This document shows positions 19,283 to 27,738 of a stretch of 31,960 bases of DNA, in pieces. The translations under genes and the position numbers were made by a program. Positions within the stretch are counted from its first letter, which is position 1. Each line of letters starts with the position of its first letter. The notes beneath the pieces were generated by a model that saw only the letters and a list, made by a program, of their open reading frames with translations, ran no database searches and was not told the DNA's origin. The DNA comes from Trichomonas tenax. Its lineage: Eukaryota > Parabasalia > Trichomonadida > Trichomonadidae. Location: positions 1 to 31,960 of the forward strand of contig JALKBU010000582.1 of the NCBI GenBank assembly GCA_023091735.1. The letters run 5' to 3'.

Positions 19283-19880
19283 ACTGAAAACGTCTAGACC
19301 AGTGTTTTCAAAAAGTCAGTTAATTTTGGCTTTCAAACACTTAAAAGTGTTATCTTAGGTCATGCTCATGTAATGCATAACAGATGAATTGTCGAAAATG
19401 CATTAAATACGCACACAAAATGAAAATTATTTTAACGGATAAATATAACAAATAGGAGAACTGGATTGTAAATCCAGAATTAAAATTAATTGGCTATACA
19501 GAGAGTTGAAATGAATTGAGGCTCTCAATTTCATCAGGATGGGTTTACAAAGTTAAAAATATTTTCGAATAATATTAATCTATATACAATATCATGCCAA
19601 ATTTATCAAATCTTTAGAAAATTTTAAAAGAGTGCATTGAAAAACAAATTTTTTTGAGAGATCAAGACAAAAAGGTCGAAATTTTGCGATTTTAAGATGA
19701 GAATTGCTATCAGTATGACCTACAAATGCATAAGAAACATCAAAAATTTGAAAATAACCGAAAATGAGAGAAAAAATAAAAATTTAGATTTACAGTAAAA
19801 AGAATACTAAAGTATAATGTTTAGTCGACGCAAATTACAAATTAAACGCGAACGAAGTCAAAATGATTGAAACATAATTT
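19283..19880. other. Intergenic region with small hairpins
   Basis: About 600 AT-rich bases. AATTGAGgctCTCAATT near 19517-19533 forms a perfect 7-bp hairpin. It is bracketed by TTGTAAATCC (19466-19475) and GGGTTTACAA (19543-19552), an inverted pair, so the span could fold into a larger stem. No ORF is supported. It separates the host gene block from the mobile-element region to the right. Confidence 0.35.
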
Positions 19881-20312
19881 CTAGGATATCATGATTCCTG
19901 GGAATAGTGAAATGGGCCAACCGTAGGTGTTTGGTTGGTTCCAAACGTAGCTAGATTCTAGGGGAACAATATCAGGAATTATTGTAAAATAGATATTATT
20001 CTGGAAATTCAAAATTCTGCTATGTTGTTGTAGATTGCGAATGAATTCTGATGTCATTAGCTCTTTTGAAAATATCAAGGATTTTCTCTGAAAGTTATAA
20101 ATATTTTGAAAATTTTGATCTTGACTAATTAAATCACGTAATGCTAGATTTTCCATGGAGAATGGGTTCATACCAGATGAATGAAAGGCTTGTGGACAGA
20201 TCGTGGGATCAATCTTTGCCCACGCGTCAATGAAAGCTCTAAAGCGATCATAGCGTATCTGTCGCGCATGAGAACCATTTTCCAAGCGATATTGGAGTCT
20301 GTTTACAGTCAA
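19881..20312 (-). pseudogene. Truncated transposase-like fragment (C-terminal part)
   Basis: An open frame of 143 codons with no ATG at its beginning; a TGA lies two codons upstream at 20316-20318. The segment RFRAFIDAWAKIDPTICPQAFHSSGMNPF resembles the C-terminal region of pogo/DDE-type transposases, where a W-x-KI-x-P-x2-C-x-KAF-x3-G(I/M)-x-PF pattern follows the catalytic core. The catalytic acidic residues are not included. The frame breaks just before the CACACACACA-led repeat at 20362, as if cut by a later insertion. The alternative is an unrelated orphan ORF. Confidence 0.35.
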
Positions 20313-20361
20313 AAATCAGAGATAATCAGATTTAAGCTTGGATGCTATGACAACGTCGAAT

Positions 20362-21007
20362 ACACACACACAAATGAGCCCTTACCGCTAGGCAAGCCCA
20401 GCTTCGGGCTAGGATAAATGAGCCCAAACCACTCTGTGGGTCAGTCTAATTCTTCTTAATCTGTTATTATAACGAGATTTTATCATTTGTGGATTAAGTT
20501 TAATTTTAAAAATAAATGATTTTTAATAATTATATAAATGGATAGAGTAAATGTTGGATGCCAAACGATTTCTTTGGCGGATAAAATTGATGTTGAAAAT
20601 TTTTTGATGCTTGAATTTCCGAACAAACGTGAAATATTGATTGCTGAATTATCGGAAGCTTATTTTGAATATTTCAGGATCAGAAAATTTTATGAAGAAT
20701 TTAAAAAGGAATTGAAGAAGTTGATGAGCTTTAAAGCTTGTTCAATAAAGAATGTCAAATATATTGTACGATTGGTTTAGAAACAGTTGATATTTTTGTT
20801 TTTCGTTAATTTCGTTGTCAAGATTAGGATTTGAAGTCGTTTATGTTGAAAATTTGATGTAAATTAATGATTTTCTTGAATTTTGGGGTGGAAATGAAAA
20901 GTGCGCAGGGTCGGTTGTTTTTTGATGATGTAGGTTTCATAAATTCTTGAGTTGATGTGGTAAATTAGCGAGTCGGAAAGTGCACCTGGTGCATCGGGTG
21001 CACCAAG
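20362..21007 (+). repeat. 646-bp tandem repeat unit, copy A
   Basis: Copy A starts at ACACACACACAAATGAG and carries a conserved leader (GCCC-rich blocks, then GGATTAAGTTTAATTTT), an 80-codon gene and a shared tail. It is repeated in tandem from 21008 with exactly 646 bases between corresponding starts. In the leader, AGCCCAGCTTCGGGCT (20395-20410) folds into a stable 5-bp hairpin that copy B has lost by base changes. Confidence 0.75.
20538..20780 (+). CDS. 80-residue repeated-family protein, copy A
   Basis: An 80-residue helical protein of unknown function (begins MDRVNVGCQTISLADKID, ends KYIVRLV). It is rich in Lys, Glu and Phe, with a central ELSEAYFEYF...RKFYEEFKKELKK amphipathic helix. 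The copy at 21184-21426 matches at about 66 of 80 residues, and many substitutions are conservative, so the protein sequence appears to have been under selection. AT-rich sequence immediately upstream (ATTAAGTTTAATTTT, then A/T runs) resembles that upstream of genes in the viral-like element to the right. It may be a small accessory protein of that element; no domain is recognised. Confidence 0.55.
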   Translation: MDRVNVGCQTISLADKIDVENFLMLEFPNKREILIAELSEAYFEYFRIRKFYEEFKKELKKLMSFKACSIKNVKYIVRLV

Positions 21008-21650
21008 ACACACACACAAATGAGTCCTTTCCGCTGAGCAAACTCAGATTCGGGCTAGGATAAATGAGCCCAAGCCCCCTTGAGGCTCGGTCTTATTCTT
21101 CTTAACCCGATGATATAACGGTTTTTATCATTTGTGGATTAAGTTTAATTTTAAAAATATATTATTTTTTAATAAGTAAATAGATGGAAAGGGTAAACGT
21201 TGCTTGCCAAACGATTTCATTTGCTGATAAAATTGATGTTGAAAATTTTTTGATGCTTGAATTTCCGAACAAACGCGAAATATTGGTTTCTGAATTATCG
21301 GAGGCTTATTTTGAAATTTTCGGGATAAGGAAATTTTATGAAGAATTTAAAAAGGATTTGAAAAAGTCGATGAGATACAAAGCTCGTACAATAAAGAAGG
21401 TCAAATATATTGTACGATTGGTTTAGTAACAGTTTGTTATTTTTGTTTTTCGTTGATTTCGATGTCGAGATAAGGAAATGAGGTCGTTTATGTTGAAAAT
21501 TTGATGAAAATACATGAAAAACAGTGATTTAGGGGCAAAAATGAAAGTGCACCGGGTCGATTTATTTTAGTATAAATCACTTTTCGAAATTTGAGGATTT
21601 GCGGGAGTAAATTAGGGGTTGAAAAAGTACACTGAGTGCACCGGGTGCAC
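21008..21650 (+). repeat. 646-bp tandem repeat unit, copy B
   Basis: Second copy of the unit described at 20362. Its leader, 80-codon gene and tail align to copy A throughout, after which it runs into a GTGCACC-rich tract. Base differences are spread over the unit, so the duplication is not recent. The right boundary is approximate. Confidence 0.7.
21184..21426 (+). CDS. 80-residue repeated-family protein, copy B
   Basis: Paralogue of the protein at 20538-20780, the same length and fully open (begins MERVNVACQTISFADKID). The 14 differences include L to F, Y to I, R to G and C to R; the segment ENFLMLEFPNKREIL is unchanged. The conserved frame in both copies argues for real genes rather than chance ORFs. 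The function is unknown. Confidence 0.55.
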   Translation: MERVNVACQTISFADKIDVENFLMLEFPNKREILVSELSEAYFEIFGIRKFYEEFKKDLKKSMRYKARTIKKVKYIVRLV

Positions 21651-22081
21651 CGGGTGCAAATTTCCCCTAGACAATGTGACAACATTGACATTTTGACAAC
21701 ACGGGTGATTTGAGGCTGAAAATAGGTATTTTACGGTCATTTGTACGTAAAGGGTACGTAGAAACTGGGGTAAAATATACGATGTTGTCAAATTGAGTTT
21801 TTGGGCTTAATATTATCAAAATTTGAGGATTTAGGGCTTAAAATTCATTTTAACAACATCGTTATAAATGGTCATTTTTACGTAAGGGGTTAGTTAGAAA
21901 TGGCTTAATATTATCAAAATTTGAGAATTTACGGCGGTTTATAAGGTGTTGTCAAAATACCAATGTTGTCATACTGCCTATCACCTTGGACCTGCACCTG
22001 GTGCACTTAAAGAAATGGGGGTAAATAAGCAAAATTCGAGTGAAAACACATGAAAAACAGTGATTTAGGGGCAAAAATGAA
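21512..22081. repeat. Direct repeats and GTGCACC-rich tract
   Basis: A 34-base block containing CATGAAAAACAGTGATTTAG occurs exactly at about 21512-21545 and 22048-22081. Around it are runs of the 9-base unit GTGCACCGG (three in succession near 21637-21658) and isolated GGTGCACC-like palindromes near 20979, 21995 and 22095. TGACAACATT words, in both orientations, occur near 21670-21700, 21783 and 21965. No ORF over 67 codons is convincing. It is best described as a non-coding repeat tract between the 80-codon genes and the element core. Confidence 0.6.
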
Positions 22082-22212
22082 ATTTACGACCCGGTGCACA
22101 CGATACGTCTACTTGGTGCACTCGGTGCAGTTTGAGATTTTAGGCTGTTTGGAGGTAAGGGTATGAAGAAATGAGGGTAAATTGATGAAAATCGAGAGTT
22201 TTAGGGGGTAAA

Positions 22213-22241
22213 GACCCCTTGGGGTCAAGCCGCAACGCGGC
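22213..22241. other. Two adjacent GC-rich hairpins
   Basis: GACCCCTTGGGGTC (22213-22226) is a perfect 14-base palindrome. It is followed two bases later by GCCGCAACGCGGC (22229-22241), a 5-bp stem with a three-base loop. An AGGGGG run at 22204-22208 could compete for the CCCC. In AT-rich surroundings this GC-rich structure is conspicuous. It lies downstream of the primase-helicase stop codon (22397) and might mark a transcript end or an element junction. Confidence 0.4.
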
Positions 22242-22274
22242 ATGAGGGATTTAATGATAAAAATTGATGTTTCG

Positions 22275-22390
22275 ACATGTTTTAAATTGATGATGAAAAA
22301 TAAATGGATGGAGGTAGGGGAAAAGTAAATGAATGTGTGGAAATGAGGTCAATAACTAATAAGCACATGTTTTAAATTGATGATAAAAAT
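22275..22390. repeat. Direct repeat pair, 90-bp spacing
   Basis: ACATGTTTTAAATTGATGAT followed by an A-rich end occurs at 22275-22300 and again at 22365-22390. The second copy ends just beside the stop of the primase-helicase gene. The pair could be a small duplication at the edge of the element. Confidence 0.5.
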
Positions 22391-22396
22391 ATTGTT

Positions 22397-24610
22397 TTAA
22401 TTCACTTTGTTATTTGAAACATCAGAATCTAAAAAATCTGCGTCGTCGTATTCGACTATCTTTTGTGAATAAATAGATTTACATTCTTCCTTTAAAACAT
22501 AACACCAAACGCGTTTTCTGTCAATTGTTATTTGCTTACTGTTGCATTTATCCTTAATCTGTAATTGGAAATTCTTATCTTTCATTTCTGCTAGTTTTGA
22601 TGTTAATGCATAACTGCAAGGAACACATGTTAATAATTCATTATAATGTTCACAAATCCAATTATCTAAAGGAGTTCTGGAGGCTTCAATTAAATCTTGT
22701 TTGGCTTCAGTCATTGGAATATTGTGAGGGTTAAATTCTTTAATATCTTGTTTCATAAAATAAGTAATTAGATTTTCATAAAATTCTGTTGTGAATGTAG
22801 AGAATAAATCAGACCAAAACTTTTGATTCCCTTTATACTTTCCGTTGCATGAAAGAACGACATAACGTCTATCGCCATTTTCAACCTTAACGGGGTATGA
22901 ATTGTTAGATACAAAGATGAAGTTAGAAACGTTTTCGGCAGTTCTGCGTGGTTGATACTTTTCATTAATTCTAATTGTTTTATCAGTAATGATAGACTTT
23001 AATGAATCGAAATTAGCTAATCGTTCTTCACCAATATTCCTCAATTCGTTTAAAACAATTAACATTTTGGCTTCAACAAATGAATTAAACGTACCCGTTA
23101 ATTCTCCTATTTCTGTTAAATTTTTGATTGAATAACAGCTCAACAATTCGGAAATAACGTCTGTAAAAGTATTTTTTCCGATTCCTTGCAAACCTTTTAA
23201 TACGATTGATGTTTCGGTTTTGACTCCTGGATTTTGAAGAATAAATGAAATCCAATTGATTAGATATTCATAAACTACATTGTTTGAATCAGCGATTACT
23301 TCATAAATCAAATTCAAAATTTGTTTGATTACTGATTCATTAACGCTATCAAGAACTTTGTATTTATAACCTCTGAACATTGAAAATATTGATTTATCAT
23401 TACTGAAGAATTTAAATCCTTTGCAAGAAAGAGGAGTAAGGTTTAAAGATAATGCATCCCAAGCAGTGAAATACTTTAATCCATCCTTCCAAAGTTTGAC
23501 TGCCTTTATCATTTCTTTCATTGTTTGATTGTTGCAAAAGCTGAAATTGTATTTTTCATTATTTGCATCAAAAGTCTTTTTAATGAATATGATATTTTCG
23601 CCATCAATCCGACGAATAACTTTTGATAAATCGGAAACTACTTCATTTGTCATTTTATACATTTTCTTTTCAGCCTTTTCGATTATCGTGTTTAAATCAA
23701 ATTGTTCGGATAAATCAATATCGAAAATTAAAGCTTTCTTTTGAATCAACGGTTTAACGAATTCATCATAATATTCTTTTTGATAAATCCTTAAAATCTT
23801 TGCTAAAACAAATGGGGAGGTGTAAAGATTTAAATAACGAGCTCGTGCATTCTCAAAATTACTTTTGGCGTTATCGATTAATTTACAAAAGTTATAAACG
23901 TTATCGTAAGCTTCATTTATTAAATGCTGCGGTAATGAATTAATTGATTGAAATAGTGTGAATAATGTAATTTCTTTTTCAATCGTCATATTTCCTGCAT
24001 CGTTATGAACTTCAAAATCAGCGATACCATCGACTAAAGCACGAGCTAATTCTTCAGAAATTTCAATTCCTTCATGTTTTTCAATAATCGCCTTTATTTC
24101 TTGATTGTCTTTAATCTGTAATTTAACGTTTAAATCATTTAATACATTATTAACGCTTCTAGATAGTTTTGAGTTATAACTTCCGCGGATGAATGAATAT
24201 GAACAGATTGGCTCAGTGGCGTTTTTACGAACTCTTGAATCTGCGGCAACAATTAAAGACTTTTTGGATTCGTCAAATGAGGTCATTATATCAATATCAA
24301 AATCTGAACATGAATAGCATTTAATCATTCTGTTGGATGTAGCAGCGAATAAATCGGTGTTGCAATAAATGTGCATTCCTCCGGATGCAGTTTTAACGAT
24401 AACATCTAAATCAGATAACTTATTTAATAAATCATTTCTGATTAATTCCTTTTGTTCTTCGTTATACGATTTGTTAATGTCAATATTGATGACGGATAAA
24501 TTTGAAATTTTATTAATTAATAAAGCCTTACCGGTTTTTCTTCCTTTACCTCCATCATATTTCAAATAATTGTTTAAATCAACAAAATTATTATTTATTC
24601 TTTCGTTCAA
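22397..24610 (-). CDS. Primase + superfamily 3 helicase (D5-like) of a virus-like element; N-terminus frameshifted
   Basis: A 737-codon open frame encoding a replication protein. Residues about 35-170 resemble an archaeo-eukaryotic primase/Prim-Pol domain: VINIDIN, then ASGGMHIYC (the G-G-x-H-I-Y motif), DIDIMTS and IVAADSRVR. Residues about 440-620 are an SF3 helicase: Walker A GLQGIGKNTFTD near 473, Walker B-like MLIVLNELRN, and motif C NFIFVSNNSYP followed by ENGDRRYVV. Such AEP-SF3 fusions start DNA synthesis and unwind DNA in large DNA viruses, virophages and related transposons. The frame has no ATG at its start; it begins at a TTG. An ATG at 24681-24679 opens a 24-residue peptide (MTATNNSEKF...) that stops at 24607 in another frame. 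One extra base near the T run at 24625-24628 would join the two, so the true start is probably 24681. No other break is visible. Confidence 0.85.
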   Translation of the reverse strand: MNERINNNFVDLNNYLKYDGGKGRKTGKALLINKISNLSVINIDINKSYNEEQKELIRNDLLNKLSDLDVIVKTASGGMHIYCNTDLFAATSNRMIKCYSCSDFDIDIMTSFDESKKSLIVAADSRVRKNATEPICSYSFIRGSYNSKLSRSVNNVLNDLNVKLQIKDNQEIKAIIEKHEGIEISEELARALVDGIADFEVHNDAGNMTIEKEITLFTLFQSINSLPQHLINEAYDNVYNFCKLIDNAKSNFENARARYLNLYTSPFVLAKILRIYQKEYYDEFVKPLIQKKALIFDIDLSEQFDLNTIIEKAEKKMYKMTNEVVSDLSKVIRRIDGENIIFIKKTFDANNEKYNFSFCNNQTMKEMIKAVKLWKDGLKYFTAWDALSLNLTPLSCKGFKFFSNDKSIFSMFRGYKYKVLDSVNESVIKQILNLIYEVIADSNNVVYEYLINWISFILQNPGVKTETSIVLKGLQGIGKNTFTDVISELLSCYSIKNLTEIGELTGTFNSFVEAKMLIVLNELRNIGEERLANFDSLKSIITDKTIRINEKYQPRRTAENVSNFIFVSNNSYPVKVENGDRRYVVLSCNGKYKGNQKFWSDLFSTFTTEFYENLITYFMKQDIKEFNPHNIPMTEAKQDLIEASRTPLDNWICEHYNELLTCVPCSYALTSKLAEMKDKNFQLQIKDKCNSKQITIDRKRVWCYVLKEECKSIYSQKIVEYDDADFLDSDVSNNKVN

Positions 24611-24681
24611 AGTTTGTGATTCGGTTTTAATTCATTAACGATTTCATCAACGAATTTTTCAGAGTTGTTTGTTGCTGTCAT
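24607..24681 (-). pseudogene. Probable displaced N-terminus of the primase-helicase
   Basis: A 24-codon frame from ATG 24681 to TGA 24607 lies exactly where the primase-helicase should begin, 9 bases after an AT-rich block ATTTATTTTTTTAAT (minus strand, 24691-24705) that recurs upstream of the 358-codon gene. It is one base out of frame with the main ORF. Either the gene has a 1-bp frameshift or the assembly lost a base in the homopolymer. Confidence 0.5.
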
Positions 24682-24749
24682 TTCTTAATAATTAAAAAAA
24701 TAAATTATTTAAAAAACTAACTTTATTTTTTGAAACTTATTTTTAAAGT

Positions 24750-24771
24750 AATTTTATTTTTTATTTTTATA
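24750..24771 (+). promoter_or_regulatory. Shared AT-rich promoter-like block (plus-strand copy)
   Basis: A 22-base T-rich block (core ATTTTTTATTTTTATA) ends six bases before the ATG at 24778. The identical 22 bases occur on the other strand at 25541-25520, ending four bases before the ATG at 25515. Related versions precede other element genes. The position directly ahead of start codons suggests an element-specific promoter. Low complexity makes chance similarity possible, though not an exact match with conserved spacing. Confidence 0.5.
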
Positions 24772-24777
24772 GAAATA

Positions 24778-25242
24778 ATGAGCGATTTTGAGTTCGTTTC
24801 GATAAATCAATTAATGAAAAAACTTAATGTGAAGGAGCAGTTGAACATTTTCTTTGAAGAATTCTTCGAAAATAAACTGTTTAAGGGTAAATGGAATATT
24901 AAACCATTAGGATTTTCGATTGATGGAAATTTAATCAGTAATTCATTAATTTACAAATCATTTCCTAATCTTAAATATATTTCGAATCTAACAGATGGAT
25001 TTTTCAAAATTAATAAATCGAAAACTTTTGCAAATATTATGATAATGGCAGAGACAAAGACAATGGATTCAGGAATTATATACCATTCAAAAAAGTTAAT
25101 GAGGGTAAAAGATGAAAAGTTATTGCAAACGTTAAAGGATAAAATGTATGAAGAAAATAAATACGAAAGAATTAAAGCTGAAGTTGAATTTGACGAAGAA
25201 GATCCAAAGGACGAGAATGAAATTGACCTTGAAGCATTTTAA
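24778..25242 (+). CDS. Element gene, 154 residues, unknown function
   Basis: Encodes a 154-residue protein (MSDFEFVSINQLMKKLNVKE...). The N-terminal two thirds are mixed helix/strand with many aromatic residues (NIFFEEFFENKLFKGKW), and the C-terminal 40 residues are very acidic (EVEFDEEDPKDENEIDLE). The open frame reaches back to 24730, but the ATG at 24778 directly follows the shared promoter-like block and is preferred. It is the only plus-strand gene in this part of the element, divergent from the primase-helicase and convergent with the small gene at 25252 (9 bases between stops). No family is recognised; the acidic tail would suit a DNA-mimic or replication accessory protein, which is speculative. 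Confidence 0.7.
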   Translation: MSDFEFVSINQLMKKLNVKEQLNIFFEEFFENKLFKGKWNIKPLGFSIDGNLISNSLIYKSFPNLKYISNLTDGFFKINKSKTFANIMIMAETKTMDSGIIYHSKKLMRVKDEKLLQTLKDKMYEENKYERIKAEVEFDEEDPKDENEIDLEAF

Positions 25243-25251
25243 AAATATAAT

Positions 25252-25515
25252 TTATTTTTGTTCTTCCTTTATTAAATGTCGATACATCCATGGGCGATCC
25301 TTTCGATAAATTTCATCACCAATTTTAATCCATAAATTTCTATTTTGTGAAACGAACGGTTGTGATACGTCCATATTCATTTCCTTTAAATATTGTTGCT
25401 TAATTAATCCAGACGTAGCGTTCTTTCGTAAATCTTCTGGTTTATCGAAAAGCCAAAATACAAAATCGCGAACTTGTGCTTTTGTCAATCTCGGTTTTCT
25501 TGTAGCTCTTTCCAT
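25252..25515 (-). CDS. Small basic protein, possible helix-turn-helix DNA-binding factor of the element
   Basis: An 87-residue basic protein. It begins MERATRKPRLTKAQVRDFVFWLF, continues LIKQQYLKEMNMDVSQPFVSQNRNLW, and ends with basic RKDRPWMYRHLIKEEQK. The LTKAQVRDFVFWLF and VSQPFVSQNRNLW segments look like successive helices of a helix-turn-helix fold, the second being a plausible recognition helix. This would suit a small regulator or an accessory DNA-binding protein; the fold is inferred from pattern only. It starts at ATG 25515, four bases after a 22-base promoter-like block identical to that of the gene at 24778. Confidence 0.65.
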   Translation of the reverse strand: MERATRKPRLTKAQVRDFVFWLFDKPEDLRKNATSGLIKQQYLKEMNMDVSQPFVSQNRNLWIKIGDEIYRKDRPWMYRHLIKEEQK

Positions 25516-25519
25516 TTAT

Positions 25520-25541
25520 TATAAAAATAAAAAATAAAATT
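25520..25541 (-). promoter_or_regulatory. Shared AT-rich promoter-like block (minus-strand copy)
   Basis: Minus-strand copy of the 22-base block at 24750-24771, identical over its whole length and placed four bases before the ATG at 25515. See that entry for the interpretation. Confidence 0.5.
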
Positions 25542-25549
25542 AATTAAAA

Positions 25550-26275
25550 TTAAAGTGAATTTATGACTTCGTTAACGAACGAATCATAATTAACTTCTCG
25601 CTTGTATGTGTAATAAATGATTTCATCGTTGATGGTTTTAGCAACATAAAGTCTATTTGATTTAATGGCGATTTCTTTAAAAATTTTATCGAGTTTGAAT
25701 TTGCCTAATTCTGCGTCATCGATTAAATTTAATGATTTCAATTTGTTAAATCCTTCTTCATTCGTTAATATTGCGTCAATGTTTTCATAAAACACGGGAA
25801 CTAATGATTTAACATAATCAAAAAATTTATTGTATTCGCTTAAAACAGAATAAGCGAATTGAGGATGAACAAAATTCTCGACATAACAATTAACGGTATT
25901 AACGAATCCACTTTCCACGTTCGTGTAATTATACTTCAAAACATAAGAACCGAAGCGCTCAATGTAATTATTAACTTTTTGAACGTATTTGTATTTAATT
26001 ACTTTTGGTCTTGAAATCGAAAATCCCCAAACACTATTCATAATAAATTTTAACGTTGTTGCTAATTTGTTTTTTCCTTCGTGTTTTGCTTTAATCCTTA
26101 AATCGTACATCATCTTTATCACTTCGCCAATTCTTTCGTTCTTAACTTCAAATTCACCGTTTTCATTCGGTTTACCAGTTTCAATGTATTTCACAAAATT
26201 CATATATGTACCATTAATGTCTAGATAATATAACTTTTTGTTTGAATAAAATGGTTTGTTATTAAACGTTTTAAT
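25550..26275 (-). pseudogene. Family B DNA polymerase, C-terminal palm part (downstream of an in-frame stop)
   Basis: This stretch reads in the same frame as the ORF ending at 26276 and is separated from it only by the TAA at 26278-26276. Just after the stop comes motif A, YYLDINGTYMNF (D-x-N-G-x-Y). Further on are YDLRIKAKHEG and LKFIMNSVWGFS, the K-x3-NS-x-(Y/W)-G motif B. VFYENIDAILTNEE follows at the place of motif C (usually Y-x-D-T-D-S), then ELGKFKLD. Order and context fit protein-primed type viral/Polinton polymerases. The first catalytic Asp of motif C is Asn here, which should abolish or cripple synthesis. An ATG at 26203 opens 217 codons but would leave out motif A, so it is unlikely to be a real start. 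Confidence 0.75.
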
Positions 26276-27313
26276 TTATGTAAAATGTAACTTACTCCTT
26301 ATGTATTTTGCAATCTTTCTGCAAAATTCATAAACGTTTTCAAAACAACCAGTTTCATAGAGGATTTTTTGACCGAGTTCAGAAAATTTATAGTAATTTT
26401 TTACATCAATCCAACGCTTCAATGGTAATTTATTTATTGCTTGCTGAAGTTCATTTAATCTTTCATTCACCTCTTCCGCTTCTGGTTCATATCCAAACAG
26501 TTTCTTTGTCGGATTAATCCTATTAGCGCGAATAAATGAATTTAATTTCTTATCTTCAACTTTAATTTTTCTAAATGAATTTTCACAAATGAAATCATTA
26601 TTTGTAGAGGATGAATAAGATTTAATTAATTCGTTCTGTTTTTTTTCACTCAATGGTTCCATTAATTTTTCGTCCATCAACGTTTGAATAACTTTATAAA
26701 TTGACATCGAACGTTTAAAGTAAGGTGTTAATACTGTTTTATTAATTAAATAATGATTGTAAGCAATTAATAATTTCTTTTCTTTTCCCTTATTATATTC
26801 ATCATGTGAAGTTTTACCGGTTTGATAATCGGTTATTATTGATACATGAATGTGAATATTAAATAATTTGGCTAAATGTTTTAAATCTGACTTTAGAACA
26901 TTTCTGGTTTTAATAACCGATTCAATCATTTTCATTTGTCCATCATCAAATAGTTTGGATGAACGACAGGCAGTAATTAAACACGATTCATTTTTAATTT
27001 CTGATTCATTTGAATAAATCCCAAATTCCGATAAATTGACATTTGATTTATTGATAAACGGGAAATAACCTGCGTTTCTTCTTGACCCTTCGATTGAAGG
27101 GATGAATTCTAAATCAACGCTTGCATCATCAACGAAAGGATCAAGAATATTAGTATCTGAATCTTTCATGTCGGTGTCATTATCAATGAAAGCGTTAATT
27201 AATAAACCTATTGTGTTCTTATTCGCGTGAGCGTATTGAATTCTTCCATCATTACTTTTTATCGTTAATCTTAAATCGGTATTGATTAAATCAGCGGCTT
27301 CAATTGATTTCAA
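26276..27313 (-). pseudogene. Family B DNA polymerase, middle part, ended by an in-frame TAA
   Basis: A 345-codon frame that belongs to the same polymerase gene as 25550-26275. The segment CLITACRSSKLFDDGQMKMIESVIKTRNV...LAKLFNIHIHVSIIT...LLIAYNHYLINKTVLTPY resembles a region found ahead of the palm in element-encoded B-type polymerases of trichomonads. This is recognition from memory, not a search. The frame starts with TTG 27313, with a TGA only 13 codons further upstream and no ATG between. The preceding ORF ends at 27310 with a four-base overlap, in a T5 run. A 1-bp frameshift here would fuse the two, giving a polymerase of about 730 codons. The exonuclease motifs were not confidently located. 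Confidence 0.65.
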
Positions 27314-27738
27314 AAACCAAATATTTGAGCAAGTTTTTCTTCATCATCAAAAGTAACTGTTGTATTTTCTTCTCTTTTAATTATCGGTATTGTTTTATTA
27401 AAAGTTTCAAAAGCTTTTTGTTGGTATTCATCGGTTTCATTTCTGAATGCTTCATCTTGATTATTTACGAATCGTTCAAATGAACTTAACGCAATGTTTG
27501 TATTTTCAGTCAATGCCATATCCATTAATTCAGGTTGAAAATAAGGTTGCCTTATTGTTGCTGCGTTTCGTGTTTGATACTTTAACTGCTGATAAGACAA
27601 ATTTACATATTCTTCATTTCTTTCGTCATAAACCCTAAACTTTTGTTTGGCGTTTGTGTAATTAAAAGTATTTGGTAAAAAATAACCAAATTTAATGAAT
27701 TCATTTTTCACGTCATTCGCATTTAATCGCTTTGGCAT
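27310..27738 (-). CDS. 142-codon ORF, probable N-terminal part of the polymerase gene
   Basis: Starts at ATG 27738 after a T-rich promoter-like stretch similar to those of other element genes, and ends at 27310 in the T5 run that overlaps the polymerase frame. The protein (MPKRLNANDVKNEFIKFGYF...) is polar and shows no domain by itself. The downstream frame has no ATG of its own, and the two overlap by four bases one frame apart. This ORF is therefore best read as the displaced first 140 residues of the polymerase. The alternative is a separate small element gene with a coupled downstream start. Confidence 0.6.
   Translation of the reverse strand: MPKRLNANDVKNEFIKFGYFLPNTFNYTNAKQKFRVYDERNEEYVNLSYQQLKYQTRNAATIRQPYFQPELMDMALTENTNIALSSFERFVNNQDEAFRNETDEYQQKAFETFNKTIPIIKREENTTVTFDDEEKLAQIFGF

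Noticed and set aside
25550..26203. A separate 217-residue gene starting at ATG 26203
   Set aside because: The same frame continues upstream through motif A to the TAA at 26276, so this ATG is internal to the polymerase.
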